From Limnobacter parvus (GTDB taxonomy: Bacteria; Pseudomonadota; Gammaproteobacteria; Burkholderiales; Burkholderiaceae_B): a stretch of 64,000 bases of DNA. The stretch's first letter is position 1. Every line of letters begins with the position of its first letter. Shown piece after piece: positions 25,931-34,760 of this stretch. A program made the position numbers and the translations under genes. Location of the stretch: contig NZ_JANKHG010000017.1 of NCBI RefSeq assembly GCF_024623725.1, positions 99,264 to 163,263 on the forward strand. The letters run 5' to 3'. A model generated the notes under the pieces. It saw only the letters and a list, made by a program, of their open reading frames with translations. It made no database searches and was not told the origin of the DNA.

Positions 25931-27268
25931 TTACGGGAGGTTTCGCATGAACTCACAAAACTTTTCAAATGACAATGGCTTTTCTAGAAACATGTTCATG
26001 CCTGCAGCCATGCATTTTTCTTTGTCCGCTTTGAAGGCGTTGGCGCTGAGGCCGCAGACGTAGGGTTGTTGAATGGGTAATTCTCGAATGTGACGGGTGG
26101 TATCCAGCCCATCCATATAAGGCATGACCAGATCCATGAATACCAGGTCGTAAGGACCTTTGTTTTGAATGGTCTGAATGGATTCTTGTCCGTCACAGGC
26201 CAAGCTGGCATCGATTCCGAAGCGCTTTAAAAACGATGCCATCAATGTGCGGTTTACCAAATTATCGTCAACCACCAAAACGCGCAGCCCTTCACGATTT
26301 CTTGGTGTTGGCACGGCGTTGCTTGTGGTTTGGGCGCTCGACGAGTCATTGCTTGTGTTTGGGGCACAAGCCAGTGTGACATTGATCTTGAATTCGCTGC
26401 CTTCACCGGCTTGGCTGCGCGCCGTCAATTCACCGCCCATGGATTCGATCAGTTTGCGGGATATGGCCAGGCCCAAACCTGTGCCGCCAAACTGTTTGTG
26501 AATGCTGAAATTGGCTTGTGTGAATTCATTGAACAGAGTCGGTATTTTTTCAGCGTCGATACCGATCCCGGTGTCTTTGACAATGATTAGAATCGCCCAC
26601 CGATGATTTTCGTCTCTCACCGCTTTTGAGACAATATGAACTTTCCCTTGCAGTGTGAATTTGACCGCGTTGGACAATAAATTCGACAGCACCTGGCGAA
26701 TTCGGGATTCATCACCCAGCAAGCGTGGTGCCAAGTCTGATTTCGATTCCCATGTTAGATGTAGATTTTTCTCTCGAGCCAATGGTTTGTAAAGCTGCAC
26801 CACGCCGCTGATTACGTCATTGATCTCTAACGGTTCAAGTTCAATGTCGAACGCGCCAGAATCAATTCTGGATAACTCAAGAATATCGTTAAGCAGTCTA
26901 AGGAGTGAACGTCCGCTCGAGCGAATAATTTCCGTTTGACTTGCCTGCTCCGTATTTAAGGGCGACAGCACAAGCAAATCGATCAAGCCCAACATTCCAT
27001 GAAGTGGGGTTCGGATTTCATGGCTCATTAAGGCCAAAAAATGTTGTCGAGCGAGTACTCCAGCCTCGGCTTTTTGCAGCGCTTGAGTTAACTCCGCGGT
27101 TCGCTGTTTGACCTGTGCTTCAAGGTCTTGAGTCAATGCAGCGAGGTTCTGGTTGCTTTCATACAGGCTTAGACTTTTTTGCTCAAGAAGTTGCTCCGCT
27201 TCCAGGCGGGCATTTTTCTCTCGCTCAAGCCGCTTTCTCAAGCGCAGTATTTCATCCTGATCATTCAT
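25931..27268 (-). CDS. H-NOX-associated hybrid histidine kinase
   Basis: 445 residues from ATG 27268, which overlaps the H-NOX stop codon (ATGA). Domains in order: a coiled coil of about 80 residues (LRLRKRLEREKNARLEAEQLLEQ), HisKA with the phospho-His in FLALMSHEIRTPLHGM, HATPase (GTGLGLAISRKLI), and a C-terminal receiver with phospho-Asp in LVFMDLVMPYMDG. There is no transmembrane segment and no sensor domain of its own, as expected for a cytoplasmic kinase controlled by a separate H-NOX subunit. In known systems NO-bound H-NOX inhibits the kinase. The downstream response regulator is not in the window. Confidence 0.9.
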   Translation of the reverse strand: MNDQDEILRLRKRLEREKNARLEAEQLLEQKSLSLYESNQNLAALTQDLEAQVKQRTAELTQALQKAEAGVLARQHFLALMSHEIRTPLHGMLGLIDLLVLSPLNTEQASQTEIIRSSGRSLLRLLNDILELSRIDSGAFDIELEPLEINDVISGVVQLYKPLAREKNLHLTWESKSDLAPRLLGDESRIRQVLSNLLSNAVKFTLQGKVHIVSKAVRDENHRWAILIIVKDTGIGIDAEKIPTLFNEFTQANFSIHKQFGGTGLGLAISRKLIESMGGELTARSQAGEGSEFKINVTLACAPNTSNDSSSAQTTSNAVPTPRNREGLRVLVVDDNLVNRTLMASFLKRFGIDASLACDGQESIQTIQNKGPYDLVFMDLVMPYMDGLDTTRHIRELPIQQPYVCGLSANAFKADKEKCMAAGMNMFLEKPLSFEKFCEFMRNLP

Positions 27269-27807
27269 GGATTCAAGCGAATTTTGAAAAGGACTGCATT
27301 GTATCCTTCCTCCCACACTTCCATGGTCACTGTGCCCATTGAGCCAAAGTGCGCCAAGCAACCTTTTATCAGACCAAGTGCCAATGGAGCCAATCCCCTC
27401 TTGGAGCGGTATTCAAGTTCAAGCGAGTTTGTAGACTTCGCCACGGTGTTGAAACTTGGTAGTTCAGCTTCTGGGTATAGCTTCAGTACTTCCTTGTGAA
27501 TGACCAACTCAACTTGGGTCAGGAAATGAAGAGGGCAGGTATGATCCACAAAAAGATTGGGATACAGCAAGTGAAAACGTTTGAACAAGTGGAACCCAAA
27601 CTTTTCCAGCAAGTCGGCTGCAGGCAGGCCAGAGCGCTTGCTCAGTTCAGTGACCAATGTCTGCATTTCTGAATAGTTGTAAGTGCCAACCGACGTGTAT
27701 GCTCCACAAGAAGGCAAATCGCAGGCGTCGATTAAGTCATCCAGAAATTTTTCACCTTGGGTTTGTTCAATTAAACCAAATAGCTCAGTAAAAATTACGC
27801 CTTTCAT
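27265..27807 (-). CDS. H-NOX heme protein, probable NO sensor
   Basis: 180 residues, complete. It opens MKGVIFTELFGLIEQ; the proximal heme ligand is His104 in ELVIHKEVLKLYPEAELP; the heme-propionate motif Y-x-S-x-R is Tyr133-Ser135-Arg137 (LEYRSKRG). Five residues after the Arg, where the O2-binding Thermoanaerobacter protein has Tyr140, this protein has Leu142, so it should exclude O2 and act as a nitric oxide sensor. Stop codon overlaps the kinase start, so sensor and kinase are translationally coupled. NO sensing through such pairs controls biofilm or motility in other proteobacteria. Confidence 0.93.
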   Translation of the reverse strand: MKGVIFTELFGLIEQTQGEKFLDDLIDACDLPSCGAYTSVGTYNYSEMQTLVTELSKRSGLPAADLLEKFGFHLFKRFHLLYPNLFVDHTCPLHFLTQVELVIHKEVLKLYPEAELPSFNTVAKSTNSLELEYRSKRGLAPLALGLIKGCLAHFGSMGTVTMEVWEEGYNAVLFKIRLNP

Positions 27808-27946
27808 CGTGAAGGCCCGCCAGACTCTAAAAAGTAATAAAAGAGGTTAGCAGTAATTTTGTGAATTTAAAGAGGGAAAAAGAAGTAACAAATCCATTTG
27901 TTCTTTGTTTCCACCCTTCTTTTCCTTTTTTCAACAGGAGCATGAG

Positions 27947-27994
27947 ATGAAATCAAGACACTCCGTAAGCATGCAGATAAAGGCGCTGAATTGA
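27947..27994 (+). CDS. Possible 15-codon leader cistron
   Basis: ATG 27947 has AGGAG at 27936-27940 and encodes MKSRHSVSMQIKALN, ending in TGA that overlaps the next ATG (TGATG). It may be a translation-coupling leader, or the relic of the true start of the next gene with a frameshift: the other frame reads DEIKTLRKHADKGAEL straight into that gene without any start codon. Confidence 0.35.
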   Translation: MKSRHSVSMQIKALN

Positions 27995-28416
27995 TGCCTT
28001 ATCGTGTGGCTGTAGAAAATCGCAGTGTTGCCGTATTCAACACTGGCAGGCATGTGCTGGTGGATGCGTCCGGCGCAGGGCAGGGCCGCTACTGCATGGC
28101 GGCCGTGTGCATGGAAAATGGCAAAGTAGTGCAACTGCAAAGCCAGCCCTGTGATGCCTACAGTTCTGTTTTGGCTGAGCAGGAAAGTATTCAGTGGGCG
28201 TTGACTTTGTGGCCCAATGCCCTGGTGTGGAATGATTGCATTCCTGCCCTTGAAGCGGTGTTGGCTTTAAAGCCAGAATTGCAAGGCAAGTTGTTTTGGC
28301 CCACCCCCCGCATGCGCAAACCCTTTCACGACCTGGCGCACAGCTTGTCGGTCAAAGCGCGCGACGTTGCAACGCCCAGGCAGTGGGCATCGGACACTTT
28401 TCAAACGCCAGCCTGA
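27994..28416 (+). CDS. Unknown protein with RNase H-like motif order
   Basis: 140 residues from ATG 27994. I do not recognise it by name, but the acidic residues follow the RNase H-fold order: HVLVDASGAGQGRYCMAAV (Asp on strand 1), VLAEQESIQWAL (Glu on helix A), NALVWNDCIPALEAVL (Asp at the end of strand 4), and a C-terminal FHDLAHSL. This is the plan of small RNase HI-like (RVT_3-type) domains; activity is unproven. It has no ribosome site of its own and appears coupled to the leader frame at 27947. It abuts, stop to stop, the acyl-CoA dehydrogenase gene. Confidence 0.65.
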   Translation: MPYRVAVENRSVAVFNTGRHVLVDASGAGQGRYCMAAVCMENGKVVQLQSQPCDAYSSVLAEQESIQWALTLWPNALVWNDCIPALEAVLALKPELQGKLFWPTPRMRKPFHDLAHSLSVKARDVATPRQWASDTFQTPA

Positions 28417-30120
28417 CTACGCTTTTTCAATCGCCGGGTCGGCACGCTCAATAATCGCTTTGACATTCATGCCTTTGGGCAAAGCGCCGTAGTTGTGGTG
28501 CCCTTGCGCAGCAAGGCGGCTTGAACAGAATGCTTCGCCAACTGCAGCCGGTGCATGGCGCACCAGAAGCGATGCTTCAAATGCCAAAGCCATTTGGTCA
28601 ACCATGGTGCGGGCGCTGTACTGCAAGCCGTGCATGTCTGCCGGGTTTAGTTGCATGAATTGTTGGTTCAAATTGTTCAGGTAGGTATCAAGAATGGCAT
28701 TGCCGCCACGAGCTTTGTTCAGCTCTGCGTTGAATGCCATCAACACGGCGGGTGTTTTGCCGATGGCGCGCAGCACGTCCAAGCACTGCACATTGCCGCT
28801 GCCTTCCCAAATCGGGTTGATCACGCTTTCGCGGAACAAGCGTGGGTAAATCGAATTTTCCATTACGCCGCTGCCGCCAATGCATTCCATAATTTCATAG
28901 CTGTGCTGGGGTGCGCGTTTGCAAATCCAGTATTTGCCAACCGCTGTGGCCAGCCTGGCCAAATTGGCTTCATGTTCGTCGTTGTCTTTCAAATCAAGTG
29001 CGCGTGCCATTCGCATGGAAAAGGCCATTGCCCCTTCGTATTCCAGTTGCAGATCAGCCAGCACGTTTTGCATCAAAGGCTGATCAATCAACTTTGCGCC
29101 AAATGCTGCGCGTTGTTTGCAGTGGTGAATTGCATTGGCCAGGCCAGCACGCATTAGGCCAGCAGACGCACCCATGCAATCGAAGCGGGTCAGGCTGACC
29201 ATTTCAATGATGGTGGGCACGCCACGGCCTTCATCACCAATCAGCCAGCCTTGCGCACCGCGAAATTCCACTTCGCTGGACGCGTTGGATTTGTTGCCCA
29301 TTTTGTCTTTCAAGCGAATCACGTTTAATGCATTTTTGGTGCCATCGGGCAGCCAGCGCGGCACAGCGAAGCAGGAAACACCGGCAGTGGTTTGCGCCAA
29401 AATCAGGAATACATCGCACATGGGGGCTGACAAAAACCATTTGTGCCCGACCAGCGAATACATTTGCCCGGCCCCGGGTTGGTTAACCGGGGTGGCCATT
29501 GTGCTGTTGGCGCGAACATCTGACCCACCCTGTTTTTCAGTCATGCCCATGCCAACGGTGATGAATTGCTTTTCATCGATGGGTACATTGCGGGGGTCGT
29601 AGCCACGGCTCAAAATTTTCGATTCGAAAATTGCGGCCACTTCAGGTTGCAGGCGAAAACTGGGAACAGAGGCGAATGTCATGGTGACCGGGCAGCCGTG
29701 GCCGGCTTCAACTTGGCTTTGCATGAATGCCTTGGCGCCGCGCACCACATGTGCACCTTCACGTGGATTGGTCCAGGGTTGGCTGTGCAGGCCTTCTTCC
29801 AGCGCTGATTTCATCAGCGCGTGGTAAGCACCGTGGTAACGAACAGAATCCACACGATTGCCGAATCGGTCGTGCGTGTCCAGTTCAGGGGTGTACTTGT
29901 TGGCCAGAAAACCAAGTTCCAGATATTCCGGTTTGCCGCATTTCTCGCCGAAGGCTGCAATCTCGCCCACGCCCCATTCACCACCTTCGCGTTTCACACC
30001 TTCCAGCAGCGCGGCGTCGGTGGTAAACAGGTTGTAGCTGTGCAAATCGCTGGCCACATTGTGCACCTGGTGAGTTTCACCCGCGATGGGTGTGGCTTGC
30101 AGTTCTTTGGCGGTTTTCAT
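28417..30120 (-). CDS. aidB: AidB-like acyl-CoA dehydrogenase
   Basis: 567 residues (E. coli AidB 541). FAD-binding signature VGMGMTEKQGGSDVRANST is the AidB hallmark; HVVRGAKAFMQSQVEAGHGCP, ECIGGSGVMENSIYPRLFRE and WEGSGNVQCLDVLRA follow. AidB proteins are flavoproteins of the isovaleryl-CoA dehydrogenase clade; the E. coli one binds DNA and is part of the adaptive response to alkylation, though its enzymatic role is unclear. No ada gene is near, so a fatty-acid or branched-chain role is equally possible here. Confidence 0.88.
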   Translation of the reverse strand: MKTAKELQATPIAGETHQVHNVASDLHSYNLFTTDAALLEGVKREGGEWGVGEIAAFGEKCGKPEYLELGFLANKYTPELDTHDRFGNRVDSVRYHGAYHALMKSALEEGLHSQPWTNPREGAHVVRGAKAFMQSQVEAGHGCPVTMTFASVPSFRLQPEVAAIFESKILSRGYDPRNVPIDEKQFITVGMGMTEKQGGSDVRANSTMATPVNQPGAGQMYSLVGHKWFLSAPMCDVFLILAQTTAGVSCFAVPRWLPDGTKNALNVIRLKDKMGNKSNASSEVEFRGAQGWLIGDEGRGVPTIIEMVSLTRFDCMGASAGLMRAGLANAIHHCKQRAAFGAKLIDQPLMQNVLADLQLEYEGAMAFSMRMARALDLKDNDEHEANLARLATAVGKYWICKRAPQHSYEIMECIGGSGVMENSIYPRLFRESVINPIWEGSGNVQCLDVLRAIGKTPAVLMAFNAELNKARGGNAILDTYLNNLNQQFMQLNPADMHGLQYSARTMVDQMALAFEASLLVRHAPAAVGEAFCSSRLAAQGHHNYGALPKGMNVKAIIERADPAIEKA

Positions 30121-30284
30121 GGCGTGGTTTCCTGAGTATTTTTAAACACATTGACTTAATAATTACTTAAAAACTATAAATATGCAATTAGTTGTAACTA
30201 TTTGATTGTAGTTAATCCATTTAGTGCTGGTTTTTTGTACAGCCCCATGGTAGAAAAGAAGTGCGTCAATCACGGAGAAACACC

Positions 30285-30608
30285 ATGGCAACAACGCATC
30301 AAATTGAAATTGATTTGAACACTTTAGTGATGTTGGTCAATGAAGTTGCCAAGGAGGATCCGCTTGATTACGGCGACCTTGCGGTGGATGAAATGGCGTT
30401 GAGGCAATCTTGTTGCCTGGGCGCATTGAATATTCTTCAGAACGCAGCCATGTTTCAGGCCGAAGACCTGCTCTATGTGCTGCTCAGTTCCATGTCAAAA
30501 CTCATTGAAGAAAATGTGCTGCTTCACGCCCAGAATGTGGAGCGTGGCGAGCAAATTCGCAGTGAGTTGGTGGTGCAAATTCTAGAGCGTGCCAAGAAGG
30601 GTCAGTGA
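30285..30608 (+). CDS. Hypothetical 107-residue helical protein
   Basis: ATG 30285 is preceded by GGAG at 30274-30277. The product is acidic and predicted all-helical (LNTLVMLVNEVAKEDPLDYGDLAVDEMALRQS, then LLYVLLSSMSKLIEENVLL and a C-terminal QIRSELVVQILERAKK). Two adjacent cysteines occur in RQSCCLGAL. No family is recognised. It precedes the YjfB-like gene by 76 bases on the same strand, so a link with motility is conceivable. Confidence 0.65.
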   Translation: MATTHQIEIDLNTLVMLVNEVAKEDPLDYGDLAVDEMALRQSCCLGALNILQNAAMFQAEDLLYVLLSSMSKLIEENVLLHAQNVERGEQIRSELVVQILERAKKGQ

Positions 30609-30684
30609 AAACAACAGGGGAAACAAGTGCTTAAGTTTTTCTGAACGCTGCCGTTATGAAAGGTATCGATTCGGAGAACAGAGC

Positions 30685-30888
30685 ATGGACGTTTCCCCAG
30701 CCGCCATGGTGAATGCCACGGTGCAAATGAAGCAGGCCCAAACAATTCAGCAAGGTCAAATTGCTGTGTTCAAGAAGACTATGGATATTGCAGAGTCGTC
30801 CGTTGCGCAACTGATTCAATCCATTCCTCAACCGCCACCCTTGGCAACCAGCGGCAGTTTGGGTACGCGCTTGAATGTTTACGCCTGA
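30685..30888 (+). CDS. YjfB-like putative motility protein
   Basis: 67 residues from ATG 30685 with GGAG a few bases upstream (TCGGAGAACAGAGC). MDVSPAAMVNATVQMKQAQTIQQGQIAVFKKTMDIAESS is the helical pattern of the YjfB family, small proteins of flagellated bacteria of unknown mechanism. The C-terminus is proline- and glycine-rich. Converges with the TetR gene at 30898. Confidence 0.7.
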   Translation: MDVSPAAMVNATVQMKQAQTIQQGQIAVFKKTMDIAESSVAQLIQSIPQPPPLATSGSLGTRLNVYA

Positions 30889-30897
30889 AAAGCGGGG

Positions 30898-31503
30898 TTA
30901 GGCTTTGGTGGCCAGCATCATGAAACTTTGCCGTGCAGCCTGTTCCAATTGCTTGCGGCTAAGGCTGGGGTCGTTGTCTTGCGCCAATTGTGACACCAGA
31001 CCGTGAATCTGCACCACAATCATTGCGGCACGTAGTTTGTATTCTGCCTTGCTGATTCTGGGTTCAAGTCCATAAATCAACTTGAAGATTTCTTTTCTTT
31101 CCCTGGCATACACCGCTTCAACCAAACGTGCCGCAAATGGCAAGCGGTTCGATAATGCATAAATTTCTGCCAGCACACCGAAGGTTTCCGGTCGTCGAAT
31201 CTCAATCAGAATCAAATCCACAATCGTTTTAAAGCGCTCAAGTTGACTTTTGTCGCTCATCGCGTTCATCACTTGCGCAACTGCTGCCTGGTAGTTGTCC
31301 ATTACGTAGATCAGCAATGCTTCAACCAATGCTTCTTTGTTGCTGTAGTAATGTTGCACCGTGCTTAGCGAAATACCCAACTGCGTGGCCACGCCGCGCA
31401 TGCTAAGCCCCGCATAGCCTTCCTCAGCCAGAATGGCTTGGGCCGTGCTCAAAATTTCCTGCGAACGAATTTGACCTTTGTCAGTGGTGGCGTGTGTGCT
31501 CAT
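30898..31503 (-). CDS. TetR-family transcriptional regulator
   Basis: 201 residues. HTH: EILSTAQAILAEEGYAGLSMRGVATQLGISLSTVQHYYSNKEALVEALL. The C-terminal domain is of the kind common in fatty-acid or acyl-CoA sensing regulators. Divergent from the acyl-CoA dehydrogenase gene whose promoter carries two palindromes, so it very likely represses that gene and itself. Confidence 0.92.
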   Translation of the reverse strand: MSTHATTDKGQIRSQEILSTAQAILAEEGYAGLSMRGVATQLGISLSTVQHYYSNKEALVEALLIYVMDNYQAAVAQVMNAMSDKSQLERFKTIVDLILIEIRRPETFGVLAEIYALSNRLPFAARLVEAVYARERKEIFKLIYGLEPRISKAEYKLRAAMIVVQIHGLVSQLAQDNDPSLSRKQLEQAARQSFMMLATKA

Positions 31504-31549
31504 GGACGCTACTTTAACTCAATTAGTGCCCCCAATACGGATCTGATTA

Positions 31550-31577
31550 TTGACAACCCGGTCACGTGACCTATAAT
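31550..31577 (+). promoter_or_regulatory. Promoter of acyl-CoA dehydrogenase gene
   Basis: Consensus -35 TTGACA (31550-31555), 16-base spacer, consensus -10 TATAAT (31572-31577). An unusually strong promoter, which implies it is normally repressed. Confidence 0.8.
31560..31571. promoter_or_regulatory. Palindrome inside the promoter spacer, candidate operator
   Basis: GGTCACGTGACC is a perfect 12-bp palindrome filling the space between -35 and -10. A repressor here would block polymerase; the divergent TetR protein is the candidate. Confidence 0.6.
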
Positions 31578-31588
31578 CGAGTCAATGC

Positions 31589-31600
31589 AACCGGTCGGTT
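31589..31600. promoter_or_regulatory. Second candidate TetR operator
   Basis: AACCG-GT-CGGTT, a 5-bp inverted repeat with two-base centre, just after the -10. Its half-site resembles operators of TetR regulators of fatty-acid and branched-chain catabolism. The two palindromes share GGTC and GACC words. Confidence 0.45.
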
Positions 31601-31631
31601 GACCTATAACTTTGAGAGTGTGAAGAGACAA

Positions 31632-32774
<1,143 letters not shown>

Positions 32775-32801
32775 ATCCAATCGACTTAGATTAGCTTTGG
32801 C

Positions 32802-32836
32802 AAAGCCCCAGACCAAATTCGGTTTGGGGCTTTTTT
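32802..32836 (+). terminator. Terminator after acyl-CoA dehydrogenase
   Basis: AAAGCCCCAGACC and GGTTTGGGGCTTT pair with one mismatch around a short loop (AAATTC), followed by T-rich sequence to 32836. Confidence 0.85.
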
Positions 32837-32878
32837 AATTGTGGCGATACAAGTATTCTTGGGCAGTCGAAATTCAAC

Positions 32879-34042
32879 TTGACCACTGTGACCCTATTGC
32901 TTCGTGTGTTGCCGCTGCTTGTTCTAATTGTTCAAGGTTGTGCAAGCGTTCAAAAAGCAGACCCCTTGCCATCCGATTTGTCTGCAGACAAATCTGGGCG
33001 AACTGTTGATTCATGGAACAATTTAAGCGACTCGGAAATTCAGGGCAGGGTGCTTCGCCTGTTGCCGCCAGGTGTTGATCAGCCAAGGTCATGGGCTGAA
33101 GATTTGCAGTCGGTTTATCAGGCATTGGGAATTCCCAGCGCGGCATCAACTTATTGCGCAACAATTGCAGTCGTTCAGCAAGAATCTTCTTTCAATGCGC
33201 AGCCTGTTGTGCCGGGTTTGTCAAAAATTGTGCGCGCCGAATTGAATGAACGCGCATCCCGATTCTTAATTCCACAGACTTTGTTGAACAAGGCACTGGC
33301 ACGCACATCGCCCACAGGGCACACCTACAACCAGCGAATTGACGCATTGCGAACCGAAAAGCAGCTGAACGACCTGTTTCAAGATCTGCTCTCTGAATTG
33401 CCTTTCGGGCGAAGCTGGCTGGAAGATTTTATTCCTGTTCGAACCGGTGGCCCAATGCAGGTGAGCGTGGCTTTTGCCCAAGACCACGCCGATGAGAATG
33501 ATTACCCCTACCCGGTGCTCGGTAGCATTCGTGACGAGGTGTTTTCACAGCGTGGGGGCTTGTACTTTGGAAGCGCTATCTTGCTGGACTATCCTGTTGC
33601 CTACACCAAACCGGTTTACCGTTTCGCAGATTTCAACGCAGGGCGTTACGCAAGCCGAAATGTAGCGTTTCAGGCAGCTTTAAACCTACTGACCAAGCAA
33701 AAGCTGGCATTGGACGGAGACTTACTGATTTACAAGGGCAAACGCCCCTCTTTAACAGCAAGCCAAGTCGAGATGAGCGTGCGAGAACTGGCTGTAGAGC
33801 TGGGTTTGACCGAAAAAGAAATTCGAGATGATTTGTTGCTGGAAAAAAGCGCGGAGTTTTCAGACAGCAAACTTTACAACAGGCTTTTCCGCTTGGCCGA
33901 AGTAAAAACAGGCCGCGTGTTGCCCCGTGAACAACTGCCTGTTATTCAGCTCAAAAGTCCAAAAATTACCCGCAAGCTAAGTACAGCGTGGTTTGCAAAC
34001 CGGGTTGAGACCCGCTATAACGATTGCATGGCCCGTCGATAA
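32879..34042 (+). CDS. DUF1615 lipoprotein
   Basis: 387 residues from TTG 32879; a GTG at 32888 is an equal alternative and no ribosome site decides. The signal peptide ends in lipobox VQGC. The body matches DUF1615: IPSAASTYCATIAVVQQESSFNAQPVVPGL, FIPVRTGGPMQVSVAFA, GGLYFGSAILLDYP and YRFADFNAGRYASRNVAFQ. A QESSFN motif with following small residues recalls the catalytic Glu region of lytic transglycosylase folds, but no activity is established. Twenty-two bases before the next gene. Confidence 0.82.
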   Translation: MTTVTLLLRVLPLLVLIVQGCASVQKADPLPSDLSADKSGRTVDSWNNLSDSEIQGRVLRLLPPGVDQPRSWAEDLQSVYQALGIPSAASTYCATIAVVQQESSFNAQPVVPGLSKIVRAELNERASRFLIPQTLLNKALARTSPTGHTYNQRIDALRTEKQLNDLFQDLLSELPFGRSWLEDFIPVRTGGPMQVSVAFAQDHADENDYPYPVLGSIRDEVFSQRGGLYFGSAILLDYPVAYTKPVYRFADFNAGRYASRNVAFQAALNLLTKQKLALDGDLLIYKGKRPSLTASQVEMSVRELAVELGLTEKEIRDDLLLEKSAEFSDSKLYNRLFRLAEVKTGRVLPREQLPVIQLKSPKITRKLSTAWFANRVETRYNDCMARR

Positions 34043-34064
34043 AATTTTCTGTTCCGGAGTTGAT

Positions 34065-34760
34065 ATGTTTAAGAAACGCTTGTTGTTGGCGCCAGTTTTC
34101 CTTTGTGTTTTAAACACGGCTCAAGCAGGCCGACCAATTGAAACCGATGACGCATCCGCAGCGGAATTTCGAACCTGCCAGCTTGATTTCTGGACAGAAA
34201 CAGCCAAACAAACGCGTCAGGACAATTTCAATGGCGGGTGCAATTTTTCCGGGTCGGGTGAATTCAGCCTTTCGCTGGGCGAAGTGCACGGCAATCAGGA
34301 AGATCAATCCCTTCGCGCACTGGGTTATAAACACATTTTCCAAAATTTTAGCGACACGGTACCCGGCTTTGGGCTGGCCGCCAGCAAGGAATGGGGGCAA
34401 CTGAAAGCGAGCAATGAATCCTCTCAAGAAACCCTGTTCACCGCCATTTCCACCGTGCCCTTGCTTGGTGAAAATTTGCTGCTTCATGTGAACTTGGGCT
34501 ATTTGCAGTACAGCGACCAAGCATTGCAAGACGACGGCGTGTTCAAGGCCGCAGCACTTGATTATTCTTTCACTGAACGAATTGGTTTTTCTGTTGAGAC
34601 TTATTCTGGCGTTGAAGACAGCTTGAGCTGGCGTCTAGGTGCCCGCTACACGGTGATTCCTGATTTTTTGCAAATTGATGCCAGTTATGGCAGCGATTAC
34701 GGCACTTTTGAAGAATCTCGCGCATTCACAATCGGACTGGGTATTACGCCAAGTTTTTAA
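34065..34760 (+). CDS. Putative outer-membrane beta-barrel protein
   Basis: 231 residues from ATG 34065, with CCGGAG upstream. Signal peptide MFKKRLLLAPVFLCVLNTAQAGRP; the mature part alternates polar and hydrophobic residues in strands (GEFSLSLGEVHG, LLLHVNLGYLQY, SLSWRLGARYTVIP, RAFTIGLGITPSF) and ends in Phe, as outer-membrane proteins do. The opening RPIETDDA is often seen in hypothetical outer-membrane proteins of Burkholderiales. Two Cys (FRTCQLDF, GGCNFSG) may pair. Probably co-transcribed with the DUF1615 gene. Overlaps the TauE gene tail-to-tail by 17 bases. Confidence 0.75.
   Translation: MFKKRLLLAPVFLCVLNTAQAGRPIETDDASAAEFRTCQLDFWTETAKQTRQDNFNGGCNFSGSGEFSLSLGEVHGNQEDQSLRALGYKHIFQNFSDTVPGFGLAASKEWGQLKASNESSQETLFTAISTVPLLGENLLLHVNLGYLQYSDQALQDDGVFKAAALDYSFTERIGFSVETYSGVEDSLSWRLGARYTVIPDFLQIDASYGSDYGTFEESRAFTIGLGITPSF

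Noticed and set aside
30121..30284. TAGTT-GT-AACTA inverted repeat near 30190 as an operator
   Set aside because: Only 5 bp in a very AT-rich stretch with other AACTA words nearby; chance is likely.
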